Positions 1 through 11,475 of a stretch of 64,000 bases of DNA are shown here, in pieces. Below the pieces are notes generated by a model that made no database searches, was not told the origin of the DNA, and worked only from the letters and a program-made list of their open reading frames with translations. A program made the position numbers and the translations under genes. How positions within the stretch are numbered: the first letter of the stretch is position 1; every line of letters begins with the position of its first letter. The DNA is from Arachis hypogaea (taxonomy: Eukaryota > Streptophyta > Magnoliopsida > Fabales > Fabaceae), in NCBI RefSeq assembly GCF_003086295.3, contig NC_092038.1, positions 131,305,132 through 131,369,131 of the forward strand, given 5' to 3'.

Positions 1-1004
1 ACTAATTCATTATTTTCACGAGTAAAGTTAACTATTCGTACTCCTTCCTCCTACGAACATAAATAATATTTATTTAAAATTTCATTTAAATAAAATCTAT
101 ATCTAAACATATTATTGTCAAACTATAGGGAATTAAAGATATAATACTTACAAATGGGAATTTTATATCAATAATGGTGAGTATTATATATAGTTGTTTA
201 AAAATTCTCTGAAATATTCTTATGATTATACTAAATAAAATAAAAATGGAGGCAATTAATATATTGACATTTTTAATTAATAATAACAAAATAATTTATT
301 TAGTAATTTAAAACATTTTTTAAAAAGTCTTGTCAAGAGAATAAATTATTTCTACTATGTTGACCATTAATAGAAAGAGAGATAAAAAGACAAAAGAAAT
401 GAATGATGATGTAAAACTAAAGTCATGTTGTCAATTAAACAAAAACCTATCAATAAGTAAGATTATTGTTATTCCATATTTCCATTGTACATGTTTGTTT
501 GAATGTTTTTATATATGATTGATGTAACTCCGCGATCCATACTCACACTCTACTTGGGAAAATTAAATAAAAAGACAAATTTGATATGATTTTTTTTTCT
601 TTGTTTTGGTGGGGGGTGGGGGTTTAAAAACATTTAATTCCTCAACTGTGTGAATCTGACTATTTTTATTTTTCTCGCTCTAATTAAGTTTTTCCAATAT
701 TCCATACCACATATTTCTATGCTCAAACCAATAAGCATCTACTAGTATATAGAACTGATCCAGAAACAAGCTCTATAAAATAACTCACAGGATTTGATTC
801 ATTGATTGTTATATCTTACAACATTTACAGTTTACTCTTCTGGAGAAATAAAAAGTAAAAAAAAAATGGAAAATATTTTTAAAATGATGGAAATATAGTG
901 AAATATAGCCCTATAGGGTAATCAAATCCTATTTTCAGACAACTGAGTCAATTTCTCATTTTTTTTAAATTGTTTAGATGATAAATATAAATGAAAATAT
1001 TTTA
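1..1004. other. AT-rich intergenic DNA, no gene seen
   Basis: Low-complexity AT-rich sequence with no reading frame resembling a known protein and no clear transposon ends. A short G run lies near 608-624. The only short reading frame here is a leucine/isoleucine-rich artefact of AT-rich DNA. Confidence 0.7.
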
Positions 1005-1047
<43 letters not shown>

Positions 1048-1048
1048 T
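1005..1048. repeat. (ATT)n microsatellite
   Basis: About 14 uninterrupted copies of the trinucleotide ATT/TTA. The same motif recurs at 1161-1207, 25957-26023 and 39879-39937, so it is a favoured microsatellite in this genome. Likely length-polymorphic. Confidence 0.95.
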
Positions 1049-1160
1049 TCTTAATTACAATTATATTTTAATGTGATTCTTACTTATTACTATTGAAGTG
1101 TTATTTGTTATTCTTAAATATTATTGACAATTAATGAAACACTTACTTTAAAATATTCCA

Positions 1161-1161
1161 A

Positions 1162-1207
<46 letters not shown>
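1161..1207. repeat. (ATT)n microsatellite, second copy
   Basis: About 15 copies of ATT, 113 bp after the first array. The DNA between them is AT-rich and unrecognised. Confidence 0.95.
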
Positions 1208-1339
1208 TCAAACACTGCTAGGAAGACAATAAAAAATCTAAACAATGTAAGTAATAGGTTGCAGATCTAGTCCAATGCATGTAAAAAATAAAAAACTCTC
1301 CACAAATTACTTAAATAAAAAAATCCACTTAGTTATTCC

Positions 1340-1660
1340 AAAACATAACCATCTCAAATTTTAATTTACCAAAACATTTTCCTCCAATTTTCTCTTATTT
1401 TTCAACTGGCTGCCACCCCACCTTCATCAATAATCATCCCACTTCAGGCTTGTCACACATCGCTATCGGTGCCCCTCACCCATAGTAAAAATAACCATCC
1501 ACTTAAAGATAAAAATAATCATCCGCATGCCTAATGAATTGAACATTCAACATATTTTAATTATATATAATTAAACTCATTCCAATAAAAATAATCATCG
1601 ACATAAAAATTAAAATAACCATCTGTATATCTACTAAAATGACCATCTTAAACTGGCCAT
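1340..1660. repeat. Degenerate dispersed motif AAWATAAYCATC
   Basis: A short motif close to ATAACCATC or ATAATCATC appears about seven times (near 1346, 1427, 1486, 1511, 1590, 1612 and 1636) with irregular spacing. It is too regular for chance but has no fixed period. It may be subterminal repeats of an unrecognised DNA transposon that also includes the GC-rich block downstream. No coding potential seen. Confidence 0.4.
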
Positions 1661-1808
1661 TGAAATAGAAAAAGAAGGAGATGAATAAACAAAACCAACA
1701 ACCATGATCAAGCTCCCTTCAATCCACGTAAGGGGTGATGAATGTATCAAAATGCAGTCGCGTATGACAACGTATGTTGTTCGGATCTATCGCAGAAGGT
1801 AACGCTAT

Positions 1809-2140
1809 CAACTAAAGGATGAGCGGCAGTGGCTGGCGTCTAGACGGCAGTGGACTGCAGGGGAGGGTGCATGGCCGGCGGCGGGTGGGCAGCGCGAAGG
1901 AGGTTGTCCGAGGATTGTGCGGCGCGATCGCACGTTCGTGGAGAGGTTAATCGCACGTTCGCAGAGAGGTGTGACATTGTCAGCTGAAGGATGGGTGGCG
2001 ACGGCTGGAGTCTGGACGACAGTGGAATGAGGGGGAGGCTGCACGGCCAGTGGCGGTTGGGCAGCACGAAAGAGGCTGTCTAGAATCCGAACAACATCTG
2101 ACCGAAGAAGTAAAGCAGCAGCTAGGTTACTCTGCAAACC
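1809..2140. repeat. GC-rich block containing a 172-bp imperfect duplication
   Basis: The block is far richer in G and C than its surroundings. Sequence from about 1811 (AAAGGATGAGCGGCAGTGG) recurs imperfectly from about 1983 (GAAGGATGGGTGGCGACGG), a period of 172 bp; both copies carry a GGCAGCRCGAA...GAGG...TGTC segment. Between the copies lies a smaller repeat, TCGCACGTTCG, at about 1928 and 1951. Overlapping minus-strand frames exist, but their peptides are proline/serine-rich by-products of base composition. Possibly part of a transposon. Confidence 0.6.
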
Positions 2141-2584
2141 AGAGTTTGCGATAGAAGAATGGATGTAATTGATTTGGTTTAAATTAAAATCCTTATCTTT
2201 TAAATTTTAAAATCTAAAATAATTAATAATTAATTAATAAAAAGATTTATTCTGTATTCTTTTTTTATTCTATGATTCACATTGTTTATTTTCGTTGTTA
2301 TTTTTTCATATTTTCTCTATCATTATATATAGAAAATGGTATTTTTTAAATGAATAATGCTAGGACCAACACTTTTTTAAATTTTGGATCAATAAACAAT
2401 TAGTATTTGAGAATTGAAGGATGGCTAAATTTGATTAAAATTGCTGGTGACGGAGGCTTTTCCTATTTAAATATATACGCATATTAAGAAAATATCTAAC
2501 ACAATAAATAAATGTAAAATAAAAAACTTTAGAAACAATTGATAAGAGAATGAGAGTCCGAGAGCGTGTGAGGAAGGAAAACAC

Positions 2585-5031
2585 ATGGGAGAAAAAGATC
2601 CTAGGGTTTGGAATCATACAAAGTATTTGCGTTTGGAGCTTGATTCGTTCTCAGTTTTCGTGGATAATTTGCCGAAAGACATATCAAAAAGAGAACTCTT
2701 TCATCTATTTAAGCGAACAGGAAGAATCATTGATATATACTTGTCGCGGAAGAACAAAAATGATCATATCTATCTCTTTGCGTTTGTGCAGTACACTAAT
2801 AAAGGAGGTGCATTGAAAGTTGCCGCAAATATGAATGGTATGATGTTGAGAGGTAACAGAGTATTTGTTGGAGAAGCGAAGTACAGAAGGGGAGCGGCGA
2901 GCCAGAATGCGAGGGGCAAGGAAGTAAAGGACAACACCAGGGAGACTAATAAAGGACGCAACCCACTGAATAGAAGTGCGAAGGCAGCAGAAGAGAAATT
3001 GGTAAGGCAGCATGATGGAAACATCAAATATCCAAATAAAAATGAATGCACAAAGAAGGTAGAAATCCCTATAGTCAATGAGAATGTCGTCTGGCTACAA
3101 AGGAGCATCGTGGGAGATACGAAGCTGGCAATCAATTTTAATGCACTGCAGCAAAAGATTCATAATGTATTGCCAGGTGTAACACACATAAGGGAGCTAG
3201 GAGCATATAAGGCAATGATAACGTTCGACTCTGTGCTCAGTGATGAAGAAGCTTACACCTTTAGAATTAACGTTTTATTAAAAATGTTTTATCGGGTATG
3301 GAGATGGGATGAAACGGAGAGAAGCGAGTCTAGAAGAGTTTGGTTGGAGTGCTTTGGAGTTCCATTACATGCATGGTCAACGGACACTTTTCGCAGAATT
3401 GGAGAATAATGGGGTGAGGTGGTGAAGTGCGATAAACTGACAAAATTATGTAATTCATTTAGCGTGGGTCGAGTACTGATTGATACGAGTGTTTTTGATC
3501 TGATTAACGAATGGATACACATTACAATAGGAGCAAGTGGTTTCGACGTCCTTGTCAGAGAAGTGGAGAAGTGGAGGGAGAAGTATATCGAGAGGAATGC
3601 TTTGGGAAGAGGGAGGATGAGACAACATATAGGTGCATAGCAGATGGAGGAGAATTGCATAATGAACAGCTTGTCGGCACTCTAAACAAGGGCCATAAAC
3701 GACCGGAGGTGGCATGGGACCAGGCGACTATTCTGATATCGATGGACAATCATTCTATCGAAGAAGAAAATGACAGAATGGTAAATTCAACTGTAATTTT
3801 GAATGAATGGAACCAAAAAAATTCAAATCTTCAGTATGGAACCGAAAATGAGTTTAATGCGGGATTGAAGGAGGCTGAGGATTCTCAGGGATCCTCTCAT
3901 ATTAACGGTGGGGCGGATTTGGAGGAAACAACATCTTGTGATTTTAATCAGCGTAACGGAAGCCAAAGCTATGTTGGCAATTGTTCTGATCCTGGGCTGG
4001 TTGCTACAAGGCCCACTAAGGGAATTATAGGGAATGGACCATATGGAGCTAAGGGGGCATTGTTGGGCCATTGGAGTAGGGCTAGCAAGGAATCCCCAAA
4101 CCGGGTAGCAGCTGACCCGGTTTCCTTGCTGACCCGGAACGAGAAGGGGAGCATGGCGCATGGTCCAGCCATCGCGGCACACCCATCCTCATCTGCAGTT
4201 GGCCTTGGATCGCGACGCCACAGGGAGGAGAACCATGGACAACCCGATTCGGTGGCAAGGGAATTGGCCACTGTGTTGTCTCGGCTAGGAGTAACGACGC
4301 AGATCGGGGGTGTGGTGGGAGAGCAGCCTGGTCGGGTGAGGGCTGACGGGAAGGGATTGCGGCAATCTGTGGATGAGATTTGTGATCTGAGACTCGCGCC
4401 GGAGAAGGCCGCGCAGGTGACAGAGATGACGCGGCCTGCGGGAGGAACCGGGAGGAATGGGGCAGCCATGAATGATATAGGTGAAGGAGGGCGGTGGCCA
4501 CAAGGAATGGAGATACGCACCGGTCCGATCCAGGAACAACGAACCTGCGAATCATAAGACAAAGTTCGACTACTTGAGGATGAGGGATATGGCAATGTTA
4601 ATGGGCTTATGATGGGTTGCAAGGCAACAGAGGAGAACCAGCTCTCTGGAGGTGTTACATGGTCGGGACTGGAGGAGGGGGAAATTGTGATGGAGAGCGA
4701 GGAAGGGGTGAATGCCAGGGAACAAGAGGAACAACAGACTATCTACACACAACCAGAAACAGAGAGGGAAGCTGCCATGGATGGTGGCACTGATATGCAG
4801 AATGAAAACCAAAGACCAAGTTGGAAAGAGGAGATGGCTGAGAATAAATAGGCATGGAAACTAGCTGTAGAGTCAGGTGCACAATGCAGTGATGAGGATG
4901 ATATTATGGCCATTCTGCAGGAGCAGAATGAAGTGCTTGCTCTGAAGAGACGACAAGTAAAGCAAAAGGAAAAAGTTCGACGAAGCAGGCCAAAAAACCG
5001 AAAGCAGGTGTGTAATAATGTTGCGAAATGA
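2585..5031 (+). pseudogene. LINE ORF1, RRM-containing RNA-binding protein, disrupted
   Basis: In plant L1 elements ORF1 makes the RNA-binding protein of the retrotransposition particle. The start at 2585 (MGEKDPRVWNHTKYLRL) is followed by an RRM at residues about 20-100, with an RNP2-like FSVFVDNLP, an RNP1-like YLFAFVQYT and NRVFVGEAKYRRG. A conserved central domain follows (RRVWLECFGVPLHAWS), then a long hydrophilic, glycine-rich tail. In-frame stops lie at 3407-3409, 4555-4557 and 4849-4851. A frameshift near 3600-3640 moves reading from frame 2 to frame 1. The final stop TGA at 5029-5031 overlaps the ORF2 start. The protein could not be made at full length. Confidence 0.8.
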
Positions 5032-8000
5032 TTTTAAGTTCCTAGAATATTAGGGGGTTGAGAGGTAATGAAAAAGTTAATATGCTTAAGAGTTTTATCA
5101 GTAAGAGTAGATTGAGTATGCTGGGGTTGTTAGAAACAAAGAAAGAGCTTGTAACTAAATTTGATGTTGCTCGTTTCTGGGGAAATAATAGTGCTTGTTG
5201 GGAGTTTGTGGGTTCCTTTGGAGTCTCTGGAGGGTTATTGTTAATGTGGAATGTGACGGTTTTTAAATTGAATAATTGTTATAAAGGTGATAGATAGCTC
5301 TGTGTAGAAGGGGTTGTGGTAAAAGATAAGTTTCACTGTGCTATATGTCTAGTGTATGATCCACATGAGAGAGCTTAGAAGACTTCTATTTGGAAAGAAT
5401 TGAGCTATATTGCAGGGCTGTGTCAGGTGCCGTTCTGCTGCTTAGGAGATTTTAATGAAATTGTGCATCCTGAAGAAAGAAAAGGCGCGACTAGCTTGTC
5501 AGCGTCTGCGGAAGACTTTAAAGTGTGGATAAATAACATGGAATTGATCGATTGGCACTAAATGATCGGAAGTATACATGGTTTAGAGGACAGTCATGCA
5601 GTCGAATTGATAGGTGCGTAGTGTCTTTGGGGTGGCTTCATGAGTATCCGGGATTGCATCTGAGGGGAGGTCTACGGGGTTTGTCGGATCACTGCCCATT
5701 GATTATGGAAGATAGCAGAAGACTTGATGGACCGAGACCTTTTCATAGTTTAGACTCCAGGTTCACACATGAAGGATTCTTGAGAACAGTAAGGGAAGAA
5801 TGGAGGGAGTTGGGGGCTATGCACTTCTTAAAGAAGATGAAAGCGCTGTCAACACCTCTGCGCAGATGGCATAAGCAGCATTTTGGGAATATACCTGAGA
5901 AGATCAAGAGGTTTGAGGAAGAAATACAGAAGGTTGACGATATGGCCAGTAGTGGTCGGTATGATAGTACAATGGAGGCAAGGAGGAAGGCGCTAGTGAA
6001 GTGCTGTGAAAAGTGGTATGAGAGACAGGATCTGCATTGGAAGAAAATGTCTAGATCTTGGCATGCTACTGAGATGGATAGAAACACAAGGTATTTCCAT
6101 AATTTAGCTTCGGCGAAAAGAAGAAATAACATGATTGAGTCGTTCGTTATTCAAGGGAGGCTAGTGAGGAACTAACCAAGAATTAAGGCTGCGATTCTGG
6201 ATTTTTATAAACGTCTGTACCAGCAGGAATATTCTCCAAGGGTGAGCTTTAGGGACGGACTAGTTAATCGACTAGATAGAAAGGAAGCTGAAGCTCTAGA
6301 GGCTTTACCGTCTATGGAAGAAGTGAAGAAGGCAGTGTGGGATTGTGAATCTTCTAAGGTTCCAGGGAGTGATGGGTATAACATGAACTTTATAAAAAGT
6401 GTTGGAATCAGATTGGGACGGAGTTCACTATAGCTGTTATGTGCTTTTTCGAGACAGCAACATTACCAGAGGAATCTAATGTTACATGGGTAGGGTTAGC
6501 TCCAAAATTTGTTGGTGCTAAGGAGATAAAAGATCTCAGACCTATCAATATGGTGCGGTGTATATACAAAGCCATTTCTAAATTGTTGACAACAAGAATG
6601 AGGAGTGTCATGCCAGGTCTAGTTGGGGAATCGCAGAGTGCCTTTGTGAAGGGGAGGAAGATACATGATGGAGCTTTAATCGCATGTGAAACGGTGCAAT
6701 GGTTGAAACCGAAAAAGAAGGCTTCAGCAATTATTAAACTAGACTTTCAAAAAGCCTATGATAGAGTTAAATGGTGCTTTATTGATACCGTGCTAGAGAA
6801 GATGGGTTTCGGTAGAACATGGAGGTCATGGGTCAGGGAGTGTGTCAGTACGGCTTCTATTTCTATTATGGTCAATAGGTCTCCATCGAAACCCTTCAAA
6901 ATGGAAAGGGGGCTCCATCAAGGTGATCCGTTATCACCATTCTTGTTTGTCTTGGTGGTAGATGTGCTTAACAGGATGATCGAAGAGGCGGTAAGAAATG
7001 GTCGATCTCTCCACTACTTGTTGGTCGGGATAATATAGAGCTATCACATTTACAATTTGCTGATGACACTATATTATTCTGTCCCCCGGATGAGGAGACA
7101 GTCAGAAACTATAAGAGGTTGCTGAGGTATTTTGAAATGATGCCTGGCCTAAGCATTAACTTTGAGAAATCCAACTTGATACCAGTGAATTGCAGACAGG
7201 AGTGGATTACCCGGTGTCAGCTGTTGGGTTGTCAAGAGGCGGCCTTGCCGGTGACGTATCTAGGCATTAGTCTAAGCGCGAATCCGAGACTGGTAAAGAC
7301 TTGGAAGCCGATCATAGATAAGGTAGAAGAGAAACTCAACTTGTGGAAAGCAAAAGTCCTTAGTAAGGTCGGGAAACTGGTACTCATCAAGTCGGTAATC
7401 AATAGCCTACCAATTTATTACCTGAGTTTATATAAGCTGCCAAATGTGGTTGCAAGAAAAATCATCACGTTGTAGAGGAGGTTTTTTTGGGGCAAGGATG
7501 AAGGGCGACCAGGCATGGCTCTTGTGAAGTGGGAGCTAGTTCAGGCACCGAAGAAGTTAGGAGGGCTGGGGGTGGGTGATGTAGTGGTACGCAATGCTGC
7601 CCTACTGTTCAAATGGTGGTGGCGGTTCTCAAAGGAGGAATGTCCACTATGGAAGAAGATTGTGTGCTCCTATTATAATTTGAACCCGAACCTCTTGCTG
7701 TCAACTCAGAAACTACCCCTAAGAGGTGGACCATGGAGGGACATATGTCAAGTACCAATCAAGGAGCAACATCTGAGGCAGAAGATGATTGGTGGCCTTG
7801 CTATAGAAGTAGGGGATGGTAGATCCACCAGATTCTAGGAGATACGTGGCTCCAGGTGGGAAAGTTGAAAAACTCCTTTCCGAGACTCTTTTTGATTTCA
7901 AACAAAAAAGGATCAGTGATTGGGGACTGTGGGTTCTGGGATGGGATAGAGTGGGTTTGGCACTTTCAATGGAGAATGAAATTACGTGTATGGGAAACAG

Positions 8001-8617
8001 AGACCTTAGACCAGCTGCTTCATGTCTTGCAATCTGTTAGATTGATAGCAAAAGTGCAAGATAGAGTGGTGTGAAAATTTGATAAGGAAGGCGTTTATTC
8101 TACTAACTCATTTGTGCAGGTTATGCAGGAAGAGACTTTGGACGAGGAGTTTCTGAGCTATAAATTTGCAAAGGAGATTTGGAAAGGACTAGTCCCACAT
8201 CGAGTAGAGCTGTTCAATTGGTTTGTTCTGGTAGGCCGGGTCAATACAAAGGATCGGCTATGTAGGTTGGGAGTTCTACAACTGAATGATAATCTGTGTG
8301 TCTTGCGTAACAAAGAAGTAGAAAACTTACAACACTTATTTGTTACTTGAGAGTTCTCTTGGCAGGTATGGTGTGCTTGGATCTCAGAGTTCGGACAAAA
8401 GTGGGCTGCACCGGGTACTTTGAAAGATCACTTTGAGAGTTGAAGATTAACGCCATTGAGAAAAGACTTGCGCAGGAGTTGGATGGTTGGGTTCTTCTCA
8501 ATTATATGGAATATCTGGCTACGAAGGAATGATGGTATCTTTCAGAATAAGATAACAGGAGTTGAAGATTGTGTGACTCAGACATTTCTATATGCTAGGG
8601 AATGGTGTAGTAAGTAA
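5028..8617 (+). pseudogene. LINE ORF2: endonuclease-reverse transcriptase-zf-RVT, disrupted
   Basis: The likely start ATG at 5028 forms ATGA with the ORF1 stop. An apurinic-type endonuclease domain begins NIRGLRGNE, with GLLETKK and GDFNEI blocks and LSDHCPLIM near 5680-5705. Reverse transcriptase follows with LDFQKAYDRVKW (motif A, about 6740), GLHQGDPLSPFLFVL (about 6912) and the active-site FADDTILF (about 7057). The zf-RVT region (FAKEIWKGLVPHRVELFNW) is near 8165. The frame changes repeatedly (frames 3, 2, 1, 3, 2) and contains early stops, including TAG at 5043-5045 where NIRGL-type proteins have Trp. Nonfunctional; the 3' boundary is the last stop before the A-rich tail. Confidence 0.85.
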
Positions 8618-8887
8618 CTGAGGTTGTTGATGGCTATGCCGAAGATGAATTAGGAGTTATTTCTTTGTTTTCTTTCTTGTAATGTTTTCTCCATTTTGAT
8701 GTTGAGCTTTCTCTTTCAAAAAAAAAATATAAAATAAAAATTACACTAAAATTTGAAAATAATAAAATAGATGTCAATAAAAAATATGATGATTTAAATT
8801 GTGAAAATATAGTAGTATGCTAGGCATTATCGAGAATAATTTATCTTCTGTTAATTCATAAATATAGCATCTTCAGATTCAGATTTG

Positions 8888-8888
<1 letters not shown>

Positions 8889-8923
<35 letters not shown>
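8889..8923. repeat. (TA)n microsatellite
   Basis: About 17 TA dinucleotides without interruption, 160 bp beyond the LINE tail. Confidence 0.95.
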
Positions 8924-8926
<3 letters not shown>

Positions 8927-8929
8927 CAC

Positions 8930-10726
8930 CTCCAATTATTTTTGTTTTATTTTATTTTATTTTTGTGAGCGTCTATAGGAATATTGTCAAGTCAAGACAA
9001 GATGGACAGAAGAAAATTGGGTAAATATTCTTTTTAACGATTTGATTGGTCCTCTGATCTCTCCTGTCACTAATTCAACCCTATTAGCACCAAATAATAA
9101 TGTCAATTTCAGAAAGACACTATTCAATAGACCGGAGAAATAGCATAGCATGTAGCATTATTCATGAATCATGAGTCATGACCCTCCCCGACCCAATGTT
9201 TTTTCTAAAGTAAAAAAGCGAGTGCATTAAATTATTGTGATTATAATATCAACGTGATCATCACACGTAAGGCTATCAATTTTTGATTGCAGCCAATGAG
9301 AGAATGAAGGGAATTGGAATGAGAGGGTTATGTATGTTATGTGATATTAAACTTTAAAGTGATGGGTCATTGTGTCTAAAAGGGGCATGCATCATGCAAT
9401 AGGCTTAAAATTTTGTTAACATGACAAGAAATGGCCATATAAGTTTCTATAACTATTAGGGGGAAAGGGGCACGTGCCCTTGTTGTCATGTTGTAAACTG
9501 TCCTCTTTAAGGGATGGCGGTGTCTTTATGCGTATGCGTGCTTTCAAACATATAACATGTCAAACACAAACAGACATATATACATGGCCAACACTTCAAA
9601 ATTCAAACAATTCTCTAGTAGTAGATAATCTGATTAAGTTTTAGTAAATTGATTGATTATTGATTCTATTTAAAGTTAAACGTTAACGTAATTAAAAAAA
9701 GACACATAATGTAACAAGCAATTAAAGTGATTTTGGCTACAAATCCAAGCTAGGGGATCTTAGTGACATCCAGAGAGAAAATCCCAAAATGGATTTTGTC
9801 ATACAACAACCCCCTCTCGCGTGTGTAGACTAGATGGGTCCTTGTTCCTCCTCCTTCTTGGTTTCTTTTTCCTTACGTCGTCATAGATGCTTAGATTAAA
9901 CACTTTAAGCCAAAATGTTTGTTACGATGGCGGAATCAAGCTTATCTTATCAATTTGCAAGCACTCCACACTCAAGTTCATGTTGGTCAAAGATCACATT
10001 TTTAAAGTCCTTATAAGCCATAGGGCTACAAGGACATACGGTAATCCAAATATATAGGTCATATACAAAACAATAATAATAAATTAATAATATAATCATC
10101 ATAGATAATCAAGTAGGATATAAATTTTATTAATTGGACGGTAAAAAAATTTTAAAAATTCTAATGAGCTTCCAAATTCATTTTCACGCTCTTTTTTTCA
10201 TGAAAAAAAAAAACAAACTTTTATCCTTTTCTTTCGTGTCTCACGTCTTCTTCTTCAAGGACACACTTTTTCGCATAGCTACTTCCTCACTCTCTCTATG
10301 TCAAAAGAACATTGCTGCCTCATCGGAAGTCTATGCCATTCACCATGACCCATCGGAACACTATGGTGCTAACCACGTTGCATATTCAAAAATATGGAGA
10401 AAATAACATCCGAGACATGCAAAAAAAACATCCATAATATAAAAAAAAAACATCTAAAACATGAAAATAAAACATCCCAAAAATAACAAATTTTAAATAT
10501 TTAAATTTTAGAAATTTTATATATTTTTGAAAATGTACAATAAAAAATAAATAAAAACAAACTATAAAAAAGATATCATTTTAAATCTTTCATATATTTA
10601 GATTTCGAATGTTTAAATTTTAAAGGTTTTGGTCCTTTTTCTAAGAATATACATTAAAAAGTAAATAAAAATAAATAACACATCACAAATCTCTTGAGAA
10701 TGAAGAAGATTCACATGCTTATCAAT
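8930..10726. other. Intergenic, no gene recognised; contains a palindromic G-box
   Basis: No reading frame resembles a known protein; the 90-codon frame at 10134-10406 is low complexity. At 9468-9479 lies a perfect 12-bp palindrome, GGGCACGTGCCC, centred on CACGTG, a core bound by plant bZIP and bHLH factors, but no gene start is recognisable nearby. 10400-10670 is A-rich with repeated AAACATCC-like motifs. Confidence 0.5.
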
Positions 10727-10880
10727 CTTATTAGAAAGAGTAAAAGAGAATAATAGAAAAAGAATTTGTGTGTATTCAAATTGTATAAAATGATATAATA
10801 TAGAAGGGTATTTATAAGTGTTAAGAGAATTAAAATAATAAAAACGTAATATCCTGTAATAAATAATCATATATGTTAAA

Positions 10881-11033
10881 AAAAAAAAAGGGGCAACCCG
10901 GTGCACAAGCGTCCCGCGTTTAACGCAGGGTCCGGGAAAGGGCCGCAATTATATCAGTGGCTGTTTCCACGGCTTGAACCCGTGACCTTGAGGTCACGTG
11001 GAGACAACTCATCCGCTGCTCCGAGGCTCCCCT
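10881..11033 (-). mobile_element. tRNA-derived SINE of the Au type
   Basis: Read on the minus strand it begins GGGGAGCCTCGGAGC, has a box-A-like segment (AGCGGATGAGTTGT) and the box-B-like GGTTCAAGCC, and ends with CGGACCCTGCG, GTGCACCGGG and a T run. This order matches the Au SINE family of flowering plants as I remember it. A perfect 17-bp target-site duplication, TAATCATATATGTTAAA, flanks it at 10864-10880 and 11034-11050. The insertion interrupts the left LTR of the small LTR element, so it is the younger of the two. It has no anticodon stem and is not a tRNA gene. Confidence 0.88.
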
Positions 11034-11179
11034 TAATCATATATGTTAAATAATGTTAATTAATCTAATTGGTCCTAATTATACTATAATATCTCCCCTC
11101 TCAAACTCAAGTAATAACTTGAAGTTGAAACTTATTTAAAACAACGAAATAAAAAAATGTATAAACTAATAAAACAGGT

Positions 11180-11475
11180 GCAGACGGAACCGTAAAAAAG
11201 AAGCGCAGACGGAACTATCGGAAGGAAGCGCAGACAGAACTGTCGGAAGGAAGCGCAACCAGAACTGCTATAAGAAAACATAGGCAGAACTACCACAAGA
11301 AAAGCGCAAACGGAACTGCTGAAAGGAAGTGCAAACAAAATTGTTGGAAGAAAATGTAGACAGAGCTGCCGGAAGAAAACGCAGACAGAACTGTCGAAAG
11401 AAAATACAATTCCGAAAAGAAACACAGACGGAACTGCCGGAAGGGAACGCATACGGAACTACCGCAAGAATGGCC
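11180..11475. repeat. 25-bp minisatellite, about 11 degenerate units
   Basis: The unit is close to GCAGACGGAACTGTCGGAAG plus about five bases. Unit starts fall at 11180, 11205, 11230 and 11255 (exact 25-bp period), then drift with small indels. It lies wholly inside the interior of the small LTR element. Because 25 is not a multiple of three, the minus-strand peptides it gives (RQFCLRFLP-like) shift frame between units, which argues against coding. Confidence 0.8.

Larger units (their letters stand above)
2526..8729 (+). mobile_element. L1-type LINE non-LTR retrotransposon, nearly full length but decayed
   Basis: The element carries two consecutive reading frames in plant L1 order: ORF1 (RRM type) then ORF2 (endonuclease, reverse transcriptase, zf-RVT). 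It ends in an A-rich tail at about 8718-8729. A possible 11-bp target-site duplication, TAAAATAAAAA, lies at 2515-2525 and 8730-8740; it is so A-rich that chance cannot be excluded, so the 5' end is approximate. Both frames have several stops and frameshifts, so this copy is dead and fairly old. No RNase H domain follows zf-RVT, unlike the LINE at 44.7-48.2 kb, so the two belong to different lineages. Confidence 0.85.

Noticed and set aside
1808..2137. Minus-strand 109-codon frame in the GC-rich block
   Set aside because: Proline/serine/alanine-rich with no domain; explained by base composition and the internal duplication. Overlapping frames look equally protein-like.
3969..4622. Long minus-strand frame (217 codons) antisense to LINE ORF1
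   Set aside because: It lies opposite the glycine-rich tail of ORF1, and its proline/serine-rich composition mirrors that tail. No domain.
10881..11033. Possible tRNA gene because of box A and box B
   Set aside because: No cloverleaf or anticodon arm; the TSD and tail show it is a tRNA-derived SINE.
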